DNA from: Actinophytocola sp049647105
GTDB taxonomy: Bacteria > Actinomycetota > Actinomycetes > Mycobacteriales > Pseudonocardiaceae
DNA length: 64,000 nt
Direction: 5' to 3'
NCBI RefSeq assembly: GCF_049647105.1
Contig: NZ_JBARWZ010000151.1
Location: 1 to 64,000 of the forward strand
Numbering within the stretch: the first letter of the stretch is position 1; each line of letters starts with the position of its first letter. Below the pieces are notes generated by a model. It saw only the letters and a program-made list of their open reading frames with translations, searched no databases and was not told the DNA's origin. This document shows, piece after piece, positions 10,816-19,788 of the stretch. A program made the translations under genes and the position numbers.

Positions 10816-10857
10816 TCAGGCCCCGTCGCGGCAACGAAGGAGGAGAGCACGTGCCAC
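10816..10857 (-). CDS. leuL: leuA leader peptide
   Basis: A 13-codon reading frame, MARALLLRCRDGA followed by TGA, starting with GTG at 10857. It contains three consecutive leucine codons (CTC CTC CTT), the hallmark of a leucine attenuation peptide, and the stop codon lies 5 bases before the stem-loop. There is no ribosome site. Instead TAGGCT (minus strand, 10869-10864) sits exactly 6 nt before the GTG, so the transcript probably begins at the start codon (leaderless). Comparable leuA leader peptides are known from other actinobacteria. Too short for routine ORF calling. Confidence 0.8.
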   Translation of the reverse strand: MARALLLRCRDGA

Positions 10858-10863
10858 GGCGAC

Positions 10864-10869
10864 AGCCTA
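10864..10869 (-). promoter_or_regulatory. -10 box of the leuA transcript
   Basis: TAGGCT on the minus strand, 6 nt before the GTG of the leader peptide. It fits the actinobacterial TANNNT consensus and implies that transcription starts at the leader GTG. No clear -35 is visible; TTCGTG 18 nt upstream is the best weak candidate. Confidence 0.55.
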
Positions 10870-10982
10870 GCCACCGATCGCGGTGAACACGAAGGCGCCC
10901 CATCGCAATGTGGGCCGAACGGCCTACCAAGATTGCTCCCAGCGGCGAGTTTTGTCACGGCGGGTCTGGGCATCCACCTTTC

Positions 10983-11276
10983 ATGACAACTCGTAGATGG
11001 AGCCGCACAGGCAGTGGGACCGCAGCGCGCGTAGTCCAGCTCATCGGGGCTGTCTTCGCGCTCATCGAGGTCGTCTACATCCTGTTGAACCTGTTCGGCG
11101 CGAACGCAACCAACGCCTTCTTCCGTTTCATCCAGTCGATGGCAGAGCCGCTGGCCCTGTTCTTCCCTGGCCTGTTCACCTTCGCCAACAAGGCACTTGA
11201 GACCATCGTGAACTACGGTCTGGCCGCCGTGTTCTGGCTGGTTCTCGCCGGCCTGATCGCGCGGTTCGTATCCTGA
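10983..11276 (+). CDS. Small membrane protein, first of a tandem pair
   Basis: 97 aa with two hydrophobic segments: VVQLIGAVFALIEVVYILLNLF (about residues 17-38) and YGLAAVFWLVLAGLIARFV at the C-terminus. Between them is a polar stretch with FIQSMAEPLALFFPGLFTFANKALETIVN. ATG at 10983 is the start giving a short basic N-terminus. It is clearly related to the next gene: both share two helices at the same spacing, an (A)EPLAL.../DPLALAFKDLFT segment and NYGLAA-FWL near the end, so they arose by tandem duplication. Function unknown; the overall shape is like that of small envelope proteins of the YggT type. Confidence 0.7.
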   Translation: MTTRRWSRTGSGTAARVVQLIGAVFALIEVVYILLNLFGANATNAFFRFIQSMAEPLALFFPGLFTFANKALETIVNYGLAAVFWLVLAGLIARFVS

Positions 11277-11300
11277 TGGCGATCGTGCCAGACTCCCACC

Positions 11301-11600
11301 ATGGTCGCTGTGACCCGGTCGAACGTGGTGGGAGTCCTGGCGGGCGTCGTCCGTTGGGTTGGGTTGATCTTCGCCGTCGTGCTGGTCGTGCATGTCCTGC
11401 TGACGGTGGGCAACGCCAATCCGGCGAACGGCATCACCAAGTTCTTCTCTGCCGCCGCTGACCCGCTCGCACTCGCGTTCAAGGATCTGTTCACGCCGGA
11501 CAACGCGGGGTTGCGAGTGCTCGTGAACTACGGTCTCGCGGCGCTGTTCTGGTTGATAGTTTCCTCGGTTTTGTCACGCCTGGTCCGGCGGCTGGCGTGA
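11301..11600 (+). CDS. Small membrane protein, second of a tandem pair
   Basis: 99 aa, two predicted transmembrane helices (VVRWVGLIFAVVLVVHVLLTVG and YGLAALFWLIVSSVLSRLVRRLA). It is a paralogue of the preceding gene (aligned blocks: helix 1, PANGITKFFSAAADPLALAFKDLFTPDNAGLRVLVNYGLAALFW). ATG at 11301 has no ribosome site in front; CAGACT lies about 6 nt upstream, so translation may be leaderless. A strong terminator hairpin follows 50 bases downstream. No function can be assigned. Confidence 0.68.
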   Translation: MVAVTRSNVVGVLAGVVRWVGLIFAVVLVVHVLLTVGNANPANGITKFFSAAADPLALAFKDLFTPDNAGLRVLVNYGLAALFWLIVSSVLSRLVRRLA

Positions 11601-11651
11601 CTCTGGACGACTCTGCCCTGGGTGCCAGTCGGGGGTTCCCAGTGCTGTCGT

Positions 11652-11695
11652 AGGCCTTGCCGGTGCCCCTCCCCCTCGGGGCGCGGGCAAGGCCT
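11652..11695 (+). terminator. Strong stem-loop terminator
   Basis: AGGCCTTGCC (11652-11661) pairs perfectly with GGCAAGGCCT (11686-11695). The loop contains a nested CCCC/GGGG pairing. It closes the small-membrane-protein unit and insulates it from fadD3. Confidence 0.8.
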
Positions 11696-11708
11696 TGCGT
11701 CTCGTTTG

Positions 11709-11722
11709 TAGAACGTGTTCTA
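11709..11722 (+). promoter_or_regulatory. KstR-type operator upstream of fadD3
   Basis: TAGAACGTGTTCTA has perfect half-sites TAGAAC and GTTCTA separated by 2 bases. This equals the published KstR consensus core (AAC-NN-GTT within TNNAACNNGTTNNA) of mycobacterial cholesterol genes. It ends 8 nt before the GTG of fadD3 and overlaps a TAGTTA -10-like hexamer (11721-11726), so binding would block transcription. The gene beside it encodes KstR2, not KstR, hence a KstR protein encoded elsewhere is the expected ligand. Confidence 0.7.
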
Positions 11723-11730
11723 GTTATGTC

Positions 11731-13173
11731 GTGGACACGATTCCGGCCGTCGTTGCCGAGGCGGCTCGTCGGTTCGGGCGCGCGGAGGCCATGGTCGACG
11801 GCCCGGTGCGGATGACGTGGCACGAGCTGCACGAACAGGTCCGCGCCACCGCGGGACTGTTCGCCGCCAACGGCGTCCGGCCCGGTGACCGGGTCGCCAT
11901 CTGTGCTCCCAACACCCACCACTGGGTCCTCGCCGCGCTCGGCGCGTTCACCGCCGGTGCCACCCTGGTCCCCGTCAACACCCGCTTCACGGCCGCCGAG
12001 ACCGCCGAGATCCTCGCCCGCACGGGCGCGAAAGCCCTGGTCGTCGCAGGTAACTTCCTCGGCCGCGACCGGCTTCGTGAACTCCGTGACGACGGCCACC
12101 CGATCCCGGACTTCGTCATGACCGTCGAGCCGGACCAGCCGTGGCGGCCGCTCGACCACCGGGCGCCCGATGTCGACGTCAGCCCCGACGACGTCAGCGA
12201 CATCCTCTTCACCTCCGGCACCACCGGCCGCAGCAAGGGCGCCATGAGCGCGCACCGCCAGGCTCTGGGCGTCGCGCGGGCGTGGGCCGAACTCGGTTGC
12301 GTCACCGAGGACGACCGCTACCTCGTGATCAACCCGTTCTTCCACAGCTTCGGCTACAAGGCGGGCATCCTCGTCTGCCTCCTCACCGGCGCCACGATCG
12401 TCCCGCAGGCGGCCTTCGACGTCACCCATGCCGCGCGTCTCATCATGGACGAACGGATCACCGTCCTTCCCGGCTCACCGACGATCCACCAGACCCTGCT
12501 CGACCTGCCCGGCGCCGACCTGTCGTCCCTGCGTCTCGCCGTCACCGGCGCCGCCGTCGTGCCGGTGCCGCTCGTGGAACGCATGCAGCACGAGGTCGGC
12601 ACGGTCCTCACCGCCTACGGCCTGACCGAGGCGGTCGTCGCGACCATGTGCTCGCCGGGCGACGACGCCGTGACCGTCGCCAACACCTGCGGGCGGCCGA
12701 CTGCCGGGTTCGAGCTGCGAATCGGCGACCAGGACGAGATCCTGTTGCGTGGCCCCAACGTCATGCTCGGCTACCTCGACGATCCAACGGCGACCGACAA
12801 GGCGATCGACGCCGACGGCTGGCTGCACACCGGCGATATCGGCCGTGTCGACGACCGCGGCTACCTGACGATCACCGACCGTCTCAAGGACATGTACATC
12901 AGCGGCGGCTTCAACGTGTATCCCGCGGAGGTCGAGCAGGCGCTCGCCCGGCTGCCCGGCGTCAGGGAGTCCGCGGTCGTCGGCGTGCCGGACGAGCGGC
13001 TCGGCGAGGTTGGCAAGGCGTTCGTCGTCGCCGGTGGACTGTCCACTGACGACGTCATCGCGCACTGCGGGAGCCTGCTCGCCAACTACAAGGTGCCGAA
13101 ACAGGTCGAGTTCACCGATGCGCTGCCACGCAACGCTTCCGGCAAGGTGCTCAAACGCCTGCTCAGGCCGTGA
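11731..13173 (+). CDS. fadD3: FadD3-type acyl-CoA synthetase (HIP--CoA ligase)
   Basis: Adenylate-forming acyl-CoA ligase. Segments agree closely with M. tuberculosis FadD3 as I remember it: SDILFTSGTTGRSKG (about residue 157 on), NPFFHSFGYKAGIL, ITVLPGSPTIHQTLLD, VPLVERMQHEVGTVLTAYGLTEA, DDAVTVANTCGRP, GWLHTGDIG, ITDRLKDMYISGGFNVYPAEVEQ and the C-terminal lysine loop NASGKVLKRLLR. FadD3 activates the steroid ring C/D residue HIP (a propanoate of methyl-hexahydroindanedione) as CoA thioester. GTG at 11731 is preferred over TTG at 11695, which lies inside the terminator. 480 aa. Its 3' end overlaps the convergent kstR2 gene by 11 bases. Confidence 0.85.
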   Translation: MDTIPAVVAEAARRFGRAEAMVDGPVRMTWHELHEQVRATAGLFAANGVRPGDRVAICAPNTHHWVLAALGAFTAGATLVPVNTRFTAAETAEILARTGAKALVVAGNFLGRDRLRELRDDGHPIPDFVMTVEPDQPWRPLDHRAPDVDVSPDDVSDILFTSGTTGRSKGAMSAHRQALGVARAWAELGCVTEDDRYLVINPFFHSFGYKAGILVCLLTGATIVPQAAFDVTHAARLIMDERITVLPGSPTIHQTLLDLPGADLSSLRLAVTGAAVVPVPLVERMQHEVGTVLTAYGLTEAVVATMCSPGDDAVTVANTCGRPTAGFELRIGDQDEILLRGPNVMLGYLDDPTATDKAIDADGWLHTGDIGRVDDRGYLTITDRLKDMYISGGFNVYPAEVEQALARLPGVRESAVVGVPDERLGEVGKAFVVAGGLSTDDVIAHCGSLLANYKVPKQVEFTDALPRNASGKVLKRLLRP

Positions 13174-13750
13174 TGCCGTCCAGGGTCATCTTCAGGTACT
13201 GGTCGGCCAGCTCGTCCGGCGAAAGCCTGCCGTCCTGGCGGAACCAGCGCACCGCCACCCACACCGAGTCGCGCAGGAACCGGTAGGTGATCGCCGGGTC
13301 GAGGTCGTCGCGGAAGCGGCCCGCCTCGATGCCGTCGCGCAGCACGGTGGTCCAGATGCGCCGGACCTCGTCGTCGGCCTTGGACAGGTAGCCGAAGCGG
13401 GGGAGCGTGCGCAGGTAGTTGCGTTCGTTCTGCAGCACGGTGATCGCCGCGCGGTGCTCGCCGAGCGACCGGAACGCCTCGGTGACCAGCCCGCGCAGCG
13501 CGGTGACCGGCTCGGCGCCCGCGATCTCCCGGTACGTCGCGAGCAGCTCGTCGAGGTAGCTCGACAGCAGCTCGTCGAGGATCGTCTCCTTGGAGTCGAA
13601 GTGGTGGTACAGGCTGCCGGACAGCACGCCGGCGGCATCGCCGATGTGCCGGACCGTCGTGGCCCGGTAGCCGCGTTCCGCGAACAGCTCCGCCGCGATC
13701 CGCACCAGGTCGGCACGCCGTGCCGATGGCTTGCCGCGCGTCTCCACCAT
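13163..13750 (-). CDS. kstR2: TetR-family repressor KstR2
   Basis: 195 aa TetR regulator. The DNA-binding domain (about residues 10-57: DLVRIAAELFAERGYRATTVRHIGDAAGVLSGSLYHHFDSKETIL, seen here as overlapping pieces) and the C-terminal ligand domain (FGYLSKADDEVRRIWTTVL, ITYRFLRDSVWVAVRWFR, LADQYLKMTLDGIT) correspond segment by segment to KstR2 of M. tuberculosis, the HIP-CoA-responsive repressor of late cholesterol catabolism. ATG at 13750 follows GGAGTGGAG; a TTG 6 codons upstream would lie inside the operator. It lies between its expected targets fadD3 and fadA6 and is divergent from fadA6, with the operator in the 42-base gap. Confidence 0.85.
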   Translation of the reverse strand: MVETRGKPSARRADLVRIAAELFAERGYRATTVRHIGDAAGVLSGSLYHHFDSKETILDELLSSYLDELLATYREIAGAEPVTALRGLVTEAFRSLGEHRAAITVLQNERNYLRTLPRFGYLSKADDEVRRIWTTVLRDGIEAGRFRDDLDPAITYRFLRDSVWVAVRWFRQDGRLSPDELADQYLKMTLDGITA

Positions 13751-13764
13751 TTTCTCCACTCCAC

Positions 13765-13780
13765 CCAAGCGCTAGCTTGG
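13765..13780 (+). promoter_or_regulatory. Probable KstR2 operator between kstR2 and fadA6
   Basis: Inverted repeat CCAAGC-GCTA-GCTTGG in the divergent gap. A TAGCCT -10-like box follows at 13781-13786, 6 nt before the fadA6 GTG, so the site covers the promoter. The published mycobacterial KstR2 motif (ANCAAGNNCTTGNT) has CAAG/CTTG half-sites 2 bases apart; here the CAAG and CTTG halves are 6 bases apart, a spacing difference worth testing. Confidence 0.65.
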
Positions 13781-13792
13781 TAGCCTAGCACC

Positions 13793-14940
<1,148 letters not shown>

Positions 14941-14944
<4 letters not shown>

Positions 14945-15684
14945 CGACCGTGCTGGTGACCGGCGGCGCACGCGGCGTCGGGCTGGGGATCGTGCGCGGG
15001 TTCCTCGACGCGGGCGCCAACGTGGTGACGTGCGGCAGGCACGAGCCGACGACCGACCTCGGGCCTGCCGAGTTCGTGCAGGCGGACGTGCGTGATCTGT
15101 CCCAAGTGGACGGTCTGGTGTCCTCGGTGGTCAGCCGGTACGGGTCGCTCGACGTGGTGGTCAACAACGCGGGTGGTGCGCCGCCGGTCGAGGCCGCCTC
15201 GGCGTCCCCTCGCCTGCACGCCAAGATCATCGAGCTGAACCTGATCGCGCCACTGCACGTGTCGCAGCGCGCGAACACCGTGATGCAGCAACAGGAAACG
15301 GGTGGCGTGATCGTGATGATCGGCAGTGTGAGCGGCACCCGGCCCTCGCCGGGCACCGCCGCGTACGGCGCGGCGAAGGCGGGGCTCGCGAACCTCGCGA
15401 CGTCGCTCGCCGTCGAGTGGGCGCCCAAGGTGCGGGTCAACACCGTCGTGGTCGGGCCGGTCGACACCGAGCGGTCGCACCTGCACTACGGCGACGCGGC
15501 CGGGGTCGCGGCGGTGGGCGCGACGATCCCGATGGGGCGCATGGCGGTGCCATCGGACGTGGCGCAGGCGTGCCTGTGGCTGGCCTCCCCCTCGGCGGCC
15601 TATGTCAGCGGCAGCACGATCACCGTGCACGGCGGCGGTGAACGGCCCGCGTTCCTGGCGGCCTCGAACGCGGACCCGTCGTGA
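14941..15684 (+). CDS. Short-chain dehydrogenase/reductase, HIP cluster
   Basis: 247 aa classical SDR. Nucleotide-binding TGGARGVG near the N-terminus (about residues 6-14), NNAG motif (about residues 77-80), catalytic Ser in MIGSVSG and the YGAAKAG tetrad with Tyr and Lys. C-terminal substrate region includes VVGPVDTERSHLHYGD. GTG at 14941 overlaps the fadA6 stop (GTGA). Two SDR genes near fadA6 and kstR2 recall Rv3549c/Rv3548c of mycobacteria; the exact substrate, probably a hydroxyacyl-CoA of steroid ring remains, is inferred from context only. Confidence 0.8.
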
Positions 15685-16472
15685 TCTGCGAGGGACGGGT
15701 GGTGGCCATCACCGGCGCGGCGCGGGGCATCGGGCAGGCGCACGCGGAGGAGTTCCGGCGCCAGGGCGCGCACGTCGTCGTGAACGACGTCGACGGCGGC
15801 GACCACGACGCCGACGTGTCCACATGGGACGGTGCGAGGTCGTTGGTGGACCTGGCCGTGTCGCGGCACGGCAGGCTCGACGTGCTGGTGAACAACGCGG
15901 GCATCGTGGCGGACCGCATGCTGGTGTCGACGAGCGAGCAGGAGTGGGACGACGTGGTGCGCGTGCACCTCAAGGCCCACTTCCTGACCATGCGGCACGC
16001 GGCGGAACACTGGCGTGCGCGGTCGAAGGCGGGCGAGCGGGTGTCCGCACGGGTGATCAACACCAGCTCGGGCGCTGGTCTGTTCGGCAGCGTCGGCCAG
16101 GCGAACTACTCGGCGGCGAAGGCGGGCATCCTCGGGTTGACGCTGGTCGCGGCGGCGGAACTGGCGCGGTACGGCGTGACGGTGAACGCGATCGCCCCGT
16201 CCGCGCGCACGCGGATGACGGAGGACCTGTTCCCCGACCTGCCGGGGCCGGGGGAGGTCGCGCCGCTGGTGGTGTGGCTGGGCAGCGCGGAGTCGGCCGG
16301 GGTGACCGGCCGGGTGTTCGAGGTGGAGGCCGGGAAGATCACCGTGGTGGCCGGGCACCAGCGAGTGGCCACAGTGGACAGAGGAAGCCGGTGGCCGGTC
16401 GAGAAGGTCGGCGCGGCGGTGACGGAACTGATCGCCAAGTCACCACCGGAGATCCCGGTCTACGGCGCGTGA
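15681..16472 (+). CDS. Short-chain dehydrogenase/reductase, HIP cluster
   Basis: 263 aa SDR: TGAARGIG cofactor motif (about residues 11-18), NNAG (about residues 73-76), catalytic Ser in INTSSGAG, YSAAKAG, and NAIAPSARTRM. The C-terminal extension (VFEVEAGKITVVAGHQRVATVDR...) resembles the 17-beta-HSD4-type SDRs such as Rv3548c rather than FabG. GTG at 15681 overlaps the previous stop (GTGA), so fadA6 and both SDRs form one tightly coupled operon. It ends 21 bases before the convergent nitroreductase. Confidence 0.8.
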   Translation: MICEGRVVAITGAARGIGQAHAEEFRRQGAHVVVNDVDGGDHDADVSTWDGARSLVDLAVSRHGRLDVLVNNAGIVADRMLVSTSEQEWDDVVRVHLKAHFLTMRHAAEHWRARSKAGERVSARVINTSSGAGLFGSVGQANYSAAKAGILGLTLVAAAELARYGVTVNAIAPSARTRMTEDLFPDLPGPGEVAPLVVWLGSAESAGVTGRVFEVEAGKITVVAGHQRVATVDRGSRWPVEKVGAAVTELIAKSPPEIPVYGA

Positions 16473-16493
16473 CACCGCGTTGGGCACGCGGGT

Positions 16494-17084
16494 TCAGAAG
16501 GCGGGGGTTCCCCACTCGCCCGTGAACGCGATCTCGTCCAGTGCCAGCCGCCGCCGAGGCGCGATCTCCTTCGCGCGTCGCTCCTCGTCCAGCAGGGCCG
16601 GGTCGCCGAGGGTGCCGAGTGCGATCACCGTCTGCGGCTCGACGTCGGCCGGCAGCGAGAACACGAGCTTCGCGCCCTCCTTGGCGAACCCGCCCATCTG
16701 GTGCGCGACCAGCCCCTCGGCCACGGCCTGCAGCGCCAGGTTCCCGGTGGCCAGCCCGACCCCGTACTCGGACATCGGGATCGGGCCCTTCTCGTTGACG
16801 GTCACCGCGCACGCCAGGATCAGCGCCGCCGCCGGATGCGCCCAGCCCTGGTTGCGCCCGGACAGCAGGTCGAAGATCCGCGCGTACGTCTCGTCCCCGC
16901 GCCGCCCCACCAGGTACCGCGCGGGCTGGGTGTTGCCGTTCGACGGCGCCCACCGCGCGGCCTCGAGCACCGCACGCAGCTGCTCGGCGGTCACCACACC
17001 GTCCGGGTCCAGCGCACGCGGGCTCCACCGGCCGGCCAGCAGCGGGTGGATGGGCACACTCGTCTCGGCGTCTCTGTCAGTCAT
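16494..17084 (-). CDS. Nitroreductase-family protein
   Basis: 196 aa FMN-dependent nitroreductase fold. Motifs: SPRALDPDGVVTAEQLRAVLEAARWAPSNGNTQPARYLV (the RW-PS-N-QP FMN-binding region, about residues 21-58) and a C-terminal LGDPALLDEE(R)RAKE-PRRRLALDEIAF end. The Met-Gly segment (VAHQMGGF) is where the second FMN contact is expected. ATG at 17084 shares one base with the stop of the mannosyltransferase gene (TGATG), so the pair is co-transcribed. No physiological substrate can be read. Confidence 0.85.
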   Translation of the reverse strand: MTDRDAETSVPIHPLLAGRWSPRALDPDGVVTAEQLRAVLEAARWAPSNGNTQPARYLVGRRGDETYARIFDLLSGRNQGWAHPAAALILACAVTVNEKGPIPMSEYGVGLATGNLALQAVAEGLVAHQMGGFAKEGAKLVFSLPADVEPQTVIALGTLGDPALLDEERRAKEIAPRRRLALDEIAFTGEWGTPAF

Positions 17085-18313
17085 CAGATCGCGTAACCCC
17101 ACGACGTCAGTGCGTATGCCCCGAACCACGAACTGACCACCGCCAGCGCGCACAACGCCACCACGAACGTCGACACGCGTCGTTTCGCCAGCGCCAGTGC
17201 CACCGGGATCAGCAGCGTGAAGGCAGGCACCATCAGCCGCGCCTTCGAGTTCATCAGCCCGTTCGAGGTCAGGTCCATCGCCAGCACGGCGGCCGAGTAC
17301 ACGACCAGCGGCCACTCGACCTTCCGCACGATCATGATCACCAGCAGGATCAGCGCCACCACGATCAGCCCGACGGTGGTGACCTCCAGCACGGACCGGG
17401 CGTCGGCCAGCGCGTCCAGCGAGAACCGCAGCGTCGCGGCACCGCCGTCGAAGCCGGTGCCCCACCCGCGTTCCTGCAGCGCGAACCAGCCGTTCCACTC
17501 GCCGGTCCGCATCCCGACCCACGCGAGGTACCCGATCAGCCCGAGCGGCGCGACCACGCCGCCCACCCACGCCCGCCACGACCGAGGATTCCTGATCACC
17601 ACGAGCAGCGTGGCGAGCCCGACCACCAGGACCAGCGCCGCGCCGGTCGACCGGACCAGCCCGGCCAGCGCGCAGCACACCCCGGCGAGCAGCCACCGCT
17701 TCTCCAGCACCCCGACCAGCGCCCACGCGGCGAGCGCGCAGAACACCGCCTCCGAGTACGCCATGGCCAGCACGACCGACATCGGCGACGCCGCGAACAG
17801 CGCCACCAGGATCAGCCCGGTCCGGCGCGAGCCGCCGCGGATGTGCTTCCCGAGCCGCGCGAGTGCGTAGGAGCACACGACGCCCGAGACAATCGTCACG
17901 GTCAGTGCCGAGGTGACGAGGCCGATGCCGCCCGGCCCGTCGATCGCGGCGAACCACCGCACGATCACCGGGTAGCCGGGGAAGAAGGCGAGCGGGGTCT
18001 CGGCGCCGCGCTGCCCGTACGCGTCGACCAGCCCGTCGGGCACCCCGGCGTAGCCGCCGTCCGCGATCGCGAGGAACCACTGCCCGTCCCACGACCGCAG
18101 CGCGTCGGACACGGAGTGGTGGTTGCGGCTCGCCATCCACGTGAGCACAAGAAGGCCCAGCTCACGGATGCCGAGGAAGATCAACGCGGGGGCCAGGAGA
18201 GCGACCGCTCTTCTGACGGTCCATGCGTGCTCGCGATCGCTGGACTCCACCGGTACGCCGTCCGGGACGGAGGTCTCGTCCGCCTCGGTGCGCGTCACGT
18301 CCGTCGCCGGCAC
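17084..18313 (-). CDS. PIG-V-type mannosyltransferase, multispanning membrane protein
   Basis: 409 aa with about ten hydrophobic helices. The first lumenal/periplasmic loop contains SWDGQWFLAIADGGYAG (about residues 73-90), a signature of PIG-V-related polyprenyl-phosphate-mannose-dependent mannosyltransferases. FFPGYPVIVRWFA is also typical. GTG at 18313 is preferred (GGAAGG ribosome site, then a soluble acidic N-terminus); the frame is open further upstream without a convincing start. Probably adds mannose to a lipid-linked or secreted acceptor in the envelope. One-base overlap with the downstream nitroreductase. Confidence 0.75.
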   Translation of the reverse strand: MPATDVTRTEADETSVPDGVPVESSDREHAWTVRRAVALLAPALIFLGIRELGLLVLTWMASRNHHSVSDALRSWDGQWFLAIADGGYAGVPDGLVDAYGQRGAETPLAFFPGYPVIVRWFAAIDGPGGIGLVTSALTVTIVSGVVCSYALARLGKHIRGGSRRTGLILVALFAASPMSVVLAMAYSEAVFCALAAWALVGVLEKRWLLAGVCCALAGLVRSTGAALVLVVGLATLLVVIRNPRSWRAWVGGVVAPLGLIGYLAWVGMRTGEWNGWFALQERGWGTGFDGGAATLRFSLDALADARSVLEVTTVGLIVVALILLVIMIVRKVEWPLVVYSAAVLAMDLTSNGLMNSKARLMVPAFTLLIPVALALAKRRVSTFVVALCALAVVSSWFGAYALTSWGYAI

Positions 18314-18405
18314 CCCGATCCTTCCCGCCCGTCTCGGCTGGCTGTCCGCTACAGGGTAGGACGAGTGTTCTCGCACGTGGCGGGCGCCACACGCGCGACG
18401 GAACC

Positions 18406-18417
18406 AGTTGGCCAACT
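18406..18417. promoter_or_regulatory. Palindrome in the mannosyltransferase-ask gap
   Basis: Perfect 12-base palindrome AGTTGGCCAACT followed within 5 bases by TTAGGCT, a -10-like element, about 100 bases before ask. Candidate operator; no known motif was recognised. Confidence 0.35.
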
Positions 18418-18522
18418 CGGTTAGGCTCGACGTTGACTCTTCGAGCGGAGCTTGCGGAGCGAGCATCAGACACAGCGCCACTCGGAGCCTGCACGGGGTG
18501 GCCGGACGGGAGGTAGCCGACA

Positions 18523-19788
18523 GTGGCGCTCGTGGTCCAGAAGTACGGGGGCTCATCGCTCGAGAACGCGGACCGGATCAAGCGGGTGGCCGAGCGGATC
18601 GTCGCGACCCGCAAGGCCGGCAACGACGTGGTGGTCGTGTGTTCCGCGATGGGGGACACCACCGACGAGCTGCTGGACCTCGCGCAGCGGGTGAACCCGG
18701 TCCCGCCGGAGCGCGAGATGGACATGCTGCTCACCGCGGGTGAGCGCATCTCGAACTCGCTGGTCGCGATGGCCATCAGCGCGCTAGGTGCGGAGGCCGT
18801 GTCGTTCTCCGGCTCGCAGGCCGGGGTGATCACCGACTCGACGCACGGCCGCGCCCGCATCATCGACGTCACGCCCGGCCGCGTGCAGCAGTCGCTCGAC
18901 GACGGCTTCATCTGCCTCGTCGCCGGCTTCCAGGGCGTCAGCCAGGACACCAAGGACATCACCACCCTCGGCCGGGGCGGCTCGGACACCACCGCCGTCG
19001 CGCTGGCCGCCGCGTTGAACGCCGACGTGTGCGAGATCTACACCGACGTGGACGGCGTCTACACCGCGGACCCGAGGATCGTGCCGAACGCGCGCAAGCT
19101 CGACCGGGTCCCGTACGAGGAGATGCTGGAGATGGCGGCGTCCGGGGCGAAGGTCCTGATGCTGCGCTGCGTGGAGTACGCCCGCCGCTACGGCGTCCCC
19201 ATCCACGTCCGCTCGTCGTACACCAACAAGCCGGGCACCATCGTCACCGGCTCAGTGGAGGACATTCCCGTGGAACAGGCCATGATCACCGGCGTCGCAC
19301 ACGACCGCTCCGAGGCGAAGGTCACCGTGACCGGCGTGCCGGACCAGGCGGGTGTCGCCGCCAGGATCTTCCGGGTGGTCGCGGACGCCGAGATCGACAT
19401 CGACATGGTGCTGCAGAACGTGTCGAGCACGGTCTCCGGCCGCACCGACATCACGTTCACGCTGTCCAAGGACAACGGCCCGACCGCGGTCGCGTCGCTG
19501 GAGAAGATCAAGGCCGAGCTGGGCTTCACCGCGGTGCTCTACGACGACCACGTCGGCAAGGTGTCGCTGGTCGGCGCGGGCATGCGCTCGCACCCCGGTG
19601 TCACGGCCAGTTTCTGTGAGGCGCTCGCGAACGCGGGCGTGAACATCGAGATCATCAACACCTCGGAGATCCGCATCTCGGTGCTGATCCGCGACACGCA
19701 GCTCGACGATGCCGTGCAGGCCATCCACACCGCCTTCGGGCTCGGCGGGGACGAGGTCGCCCAGGTGTACGCGGGGAGTGGTCGCTGA
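18523..19788 (+). CDS. lysC: Aspartate kinase (alpha subunit; internal beta start)
   Basis: Phosphorylates aspartate, entry to lysine, threonine, methionine and diaminopimelate. 421 aa. N-terminal kinase domain: VQKYGGSSL (residues 4-12), GRGGSDTTAVALAAAL, and YTDVDGVYTADPR. Two C-terminal ACT domains follow from about residue 260 (ITGVAHDRSEAKVTVTGVPDQ and VSLVGAGMRSHPGVTASFCEALANAGVNIEIINTSEIRIS), which bind Lys/Thr for feedback control. GTG at 18523 follows GGGAGG. An in-frame GTG at 19270 (codon 250) is preceded by GGAGGA (19257-19262) at ideal distance, so a beta subunit of 172 aa is probably made, as in Corynebacterium. The stop overlaps asd by one base (TGATG). Confidence 0.96.
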   Translation: MALVVQKYGGSSLENADRIKRVAERIVATRKAGNDVVVVCSAMGDTTDELLDLAQRVNPVPPEREMDMLLTAGERISNSLVAMAISALGAEAVSFSGSQAGVITDSTHGRARIIDVTPGRVQQSLDDGFICLVAGFQGVSQDTKDITTLGRGGSDTTAVALAAALNADVCEIYTDVDGVYTADPRIVPNARKLDRVPYEEMLEMAASGAKVLMLRCVEYARRYGVPIHVRSSYTNKPGTIVTGSVEDIPVEQAMITGVAHDRSEAKVTVTGVPDQAGVAARIFRVVADAEIDIDMVLQNVSSTVSGRTDITFTLSKDNGPTAVASLEKIKAELGFTAVLYDDHVGKVSLVGAGMRSHPGVTASFCEALANAGVNIEIINTSEIRISVLIRDTQLDDAVQAIHTAFGLGGDEVAQVYAGSGR

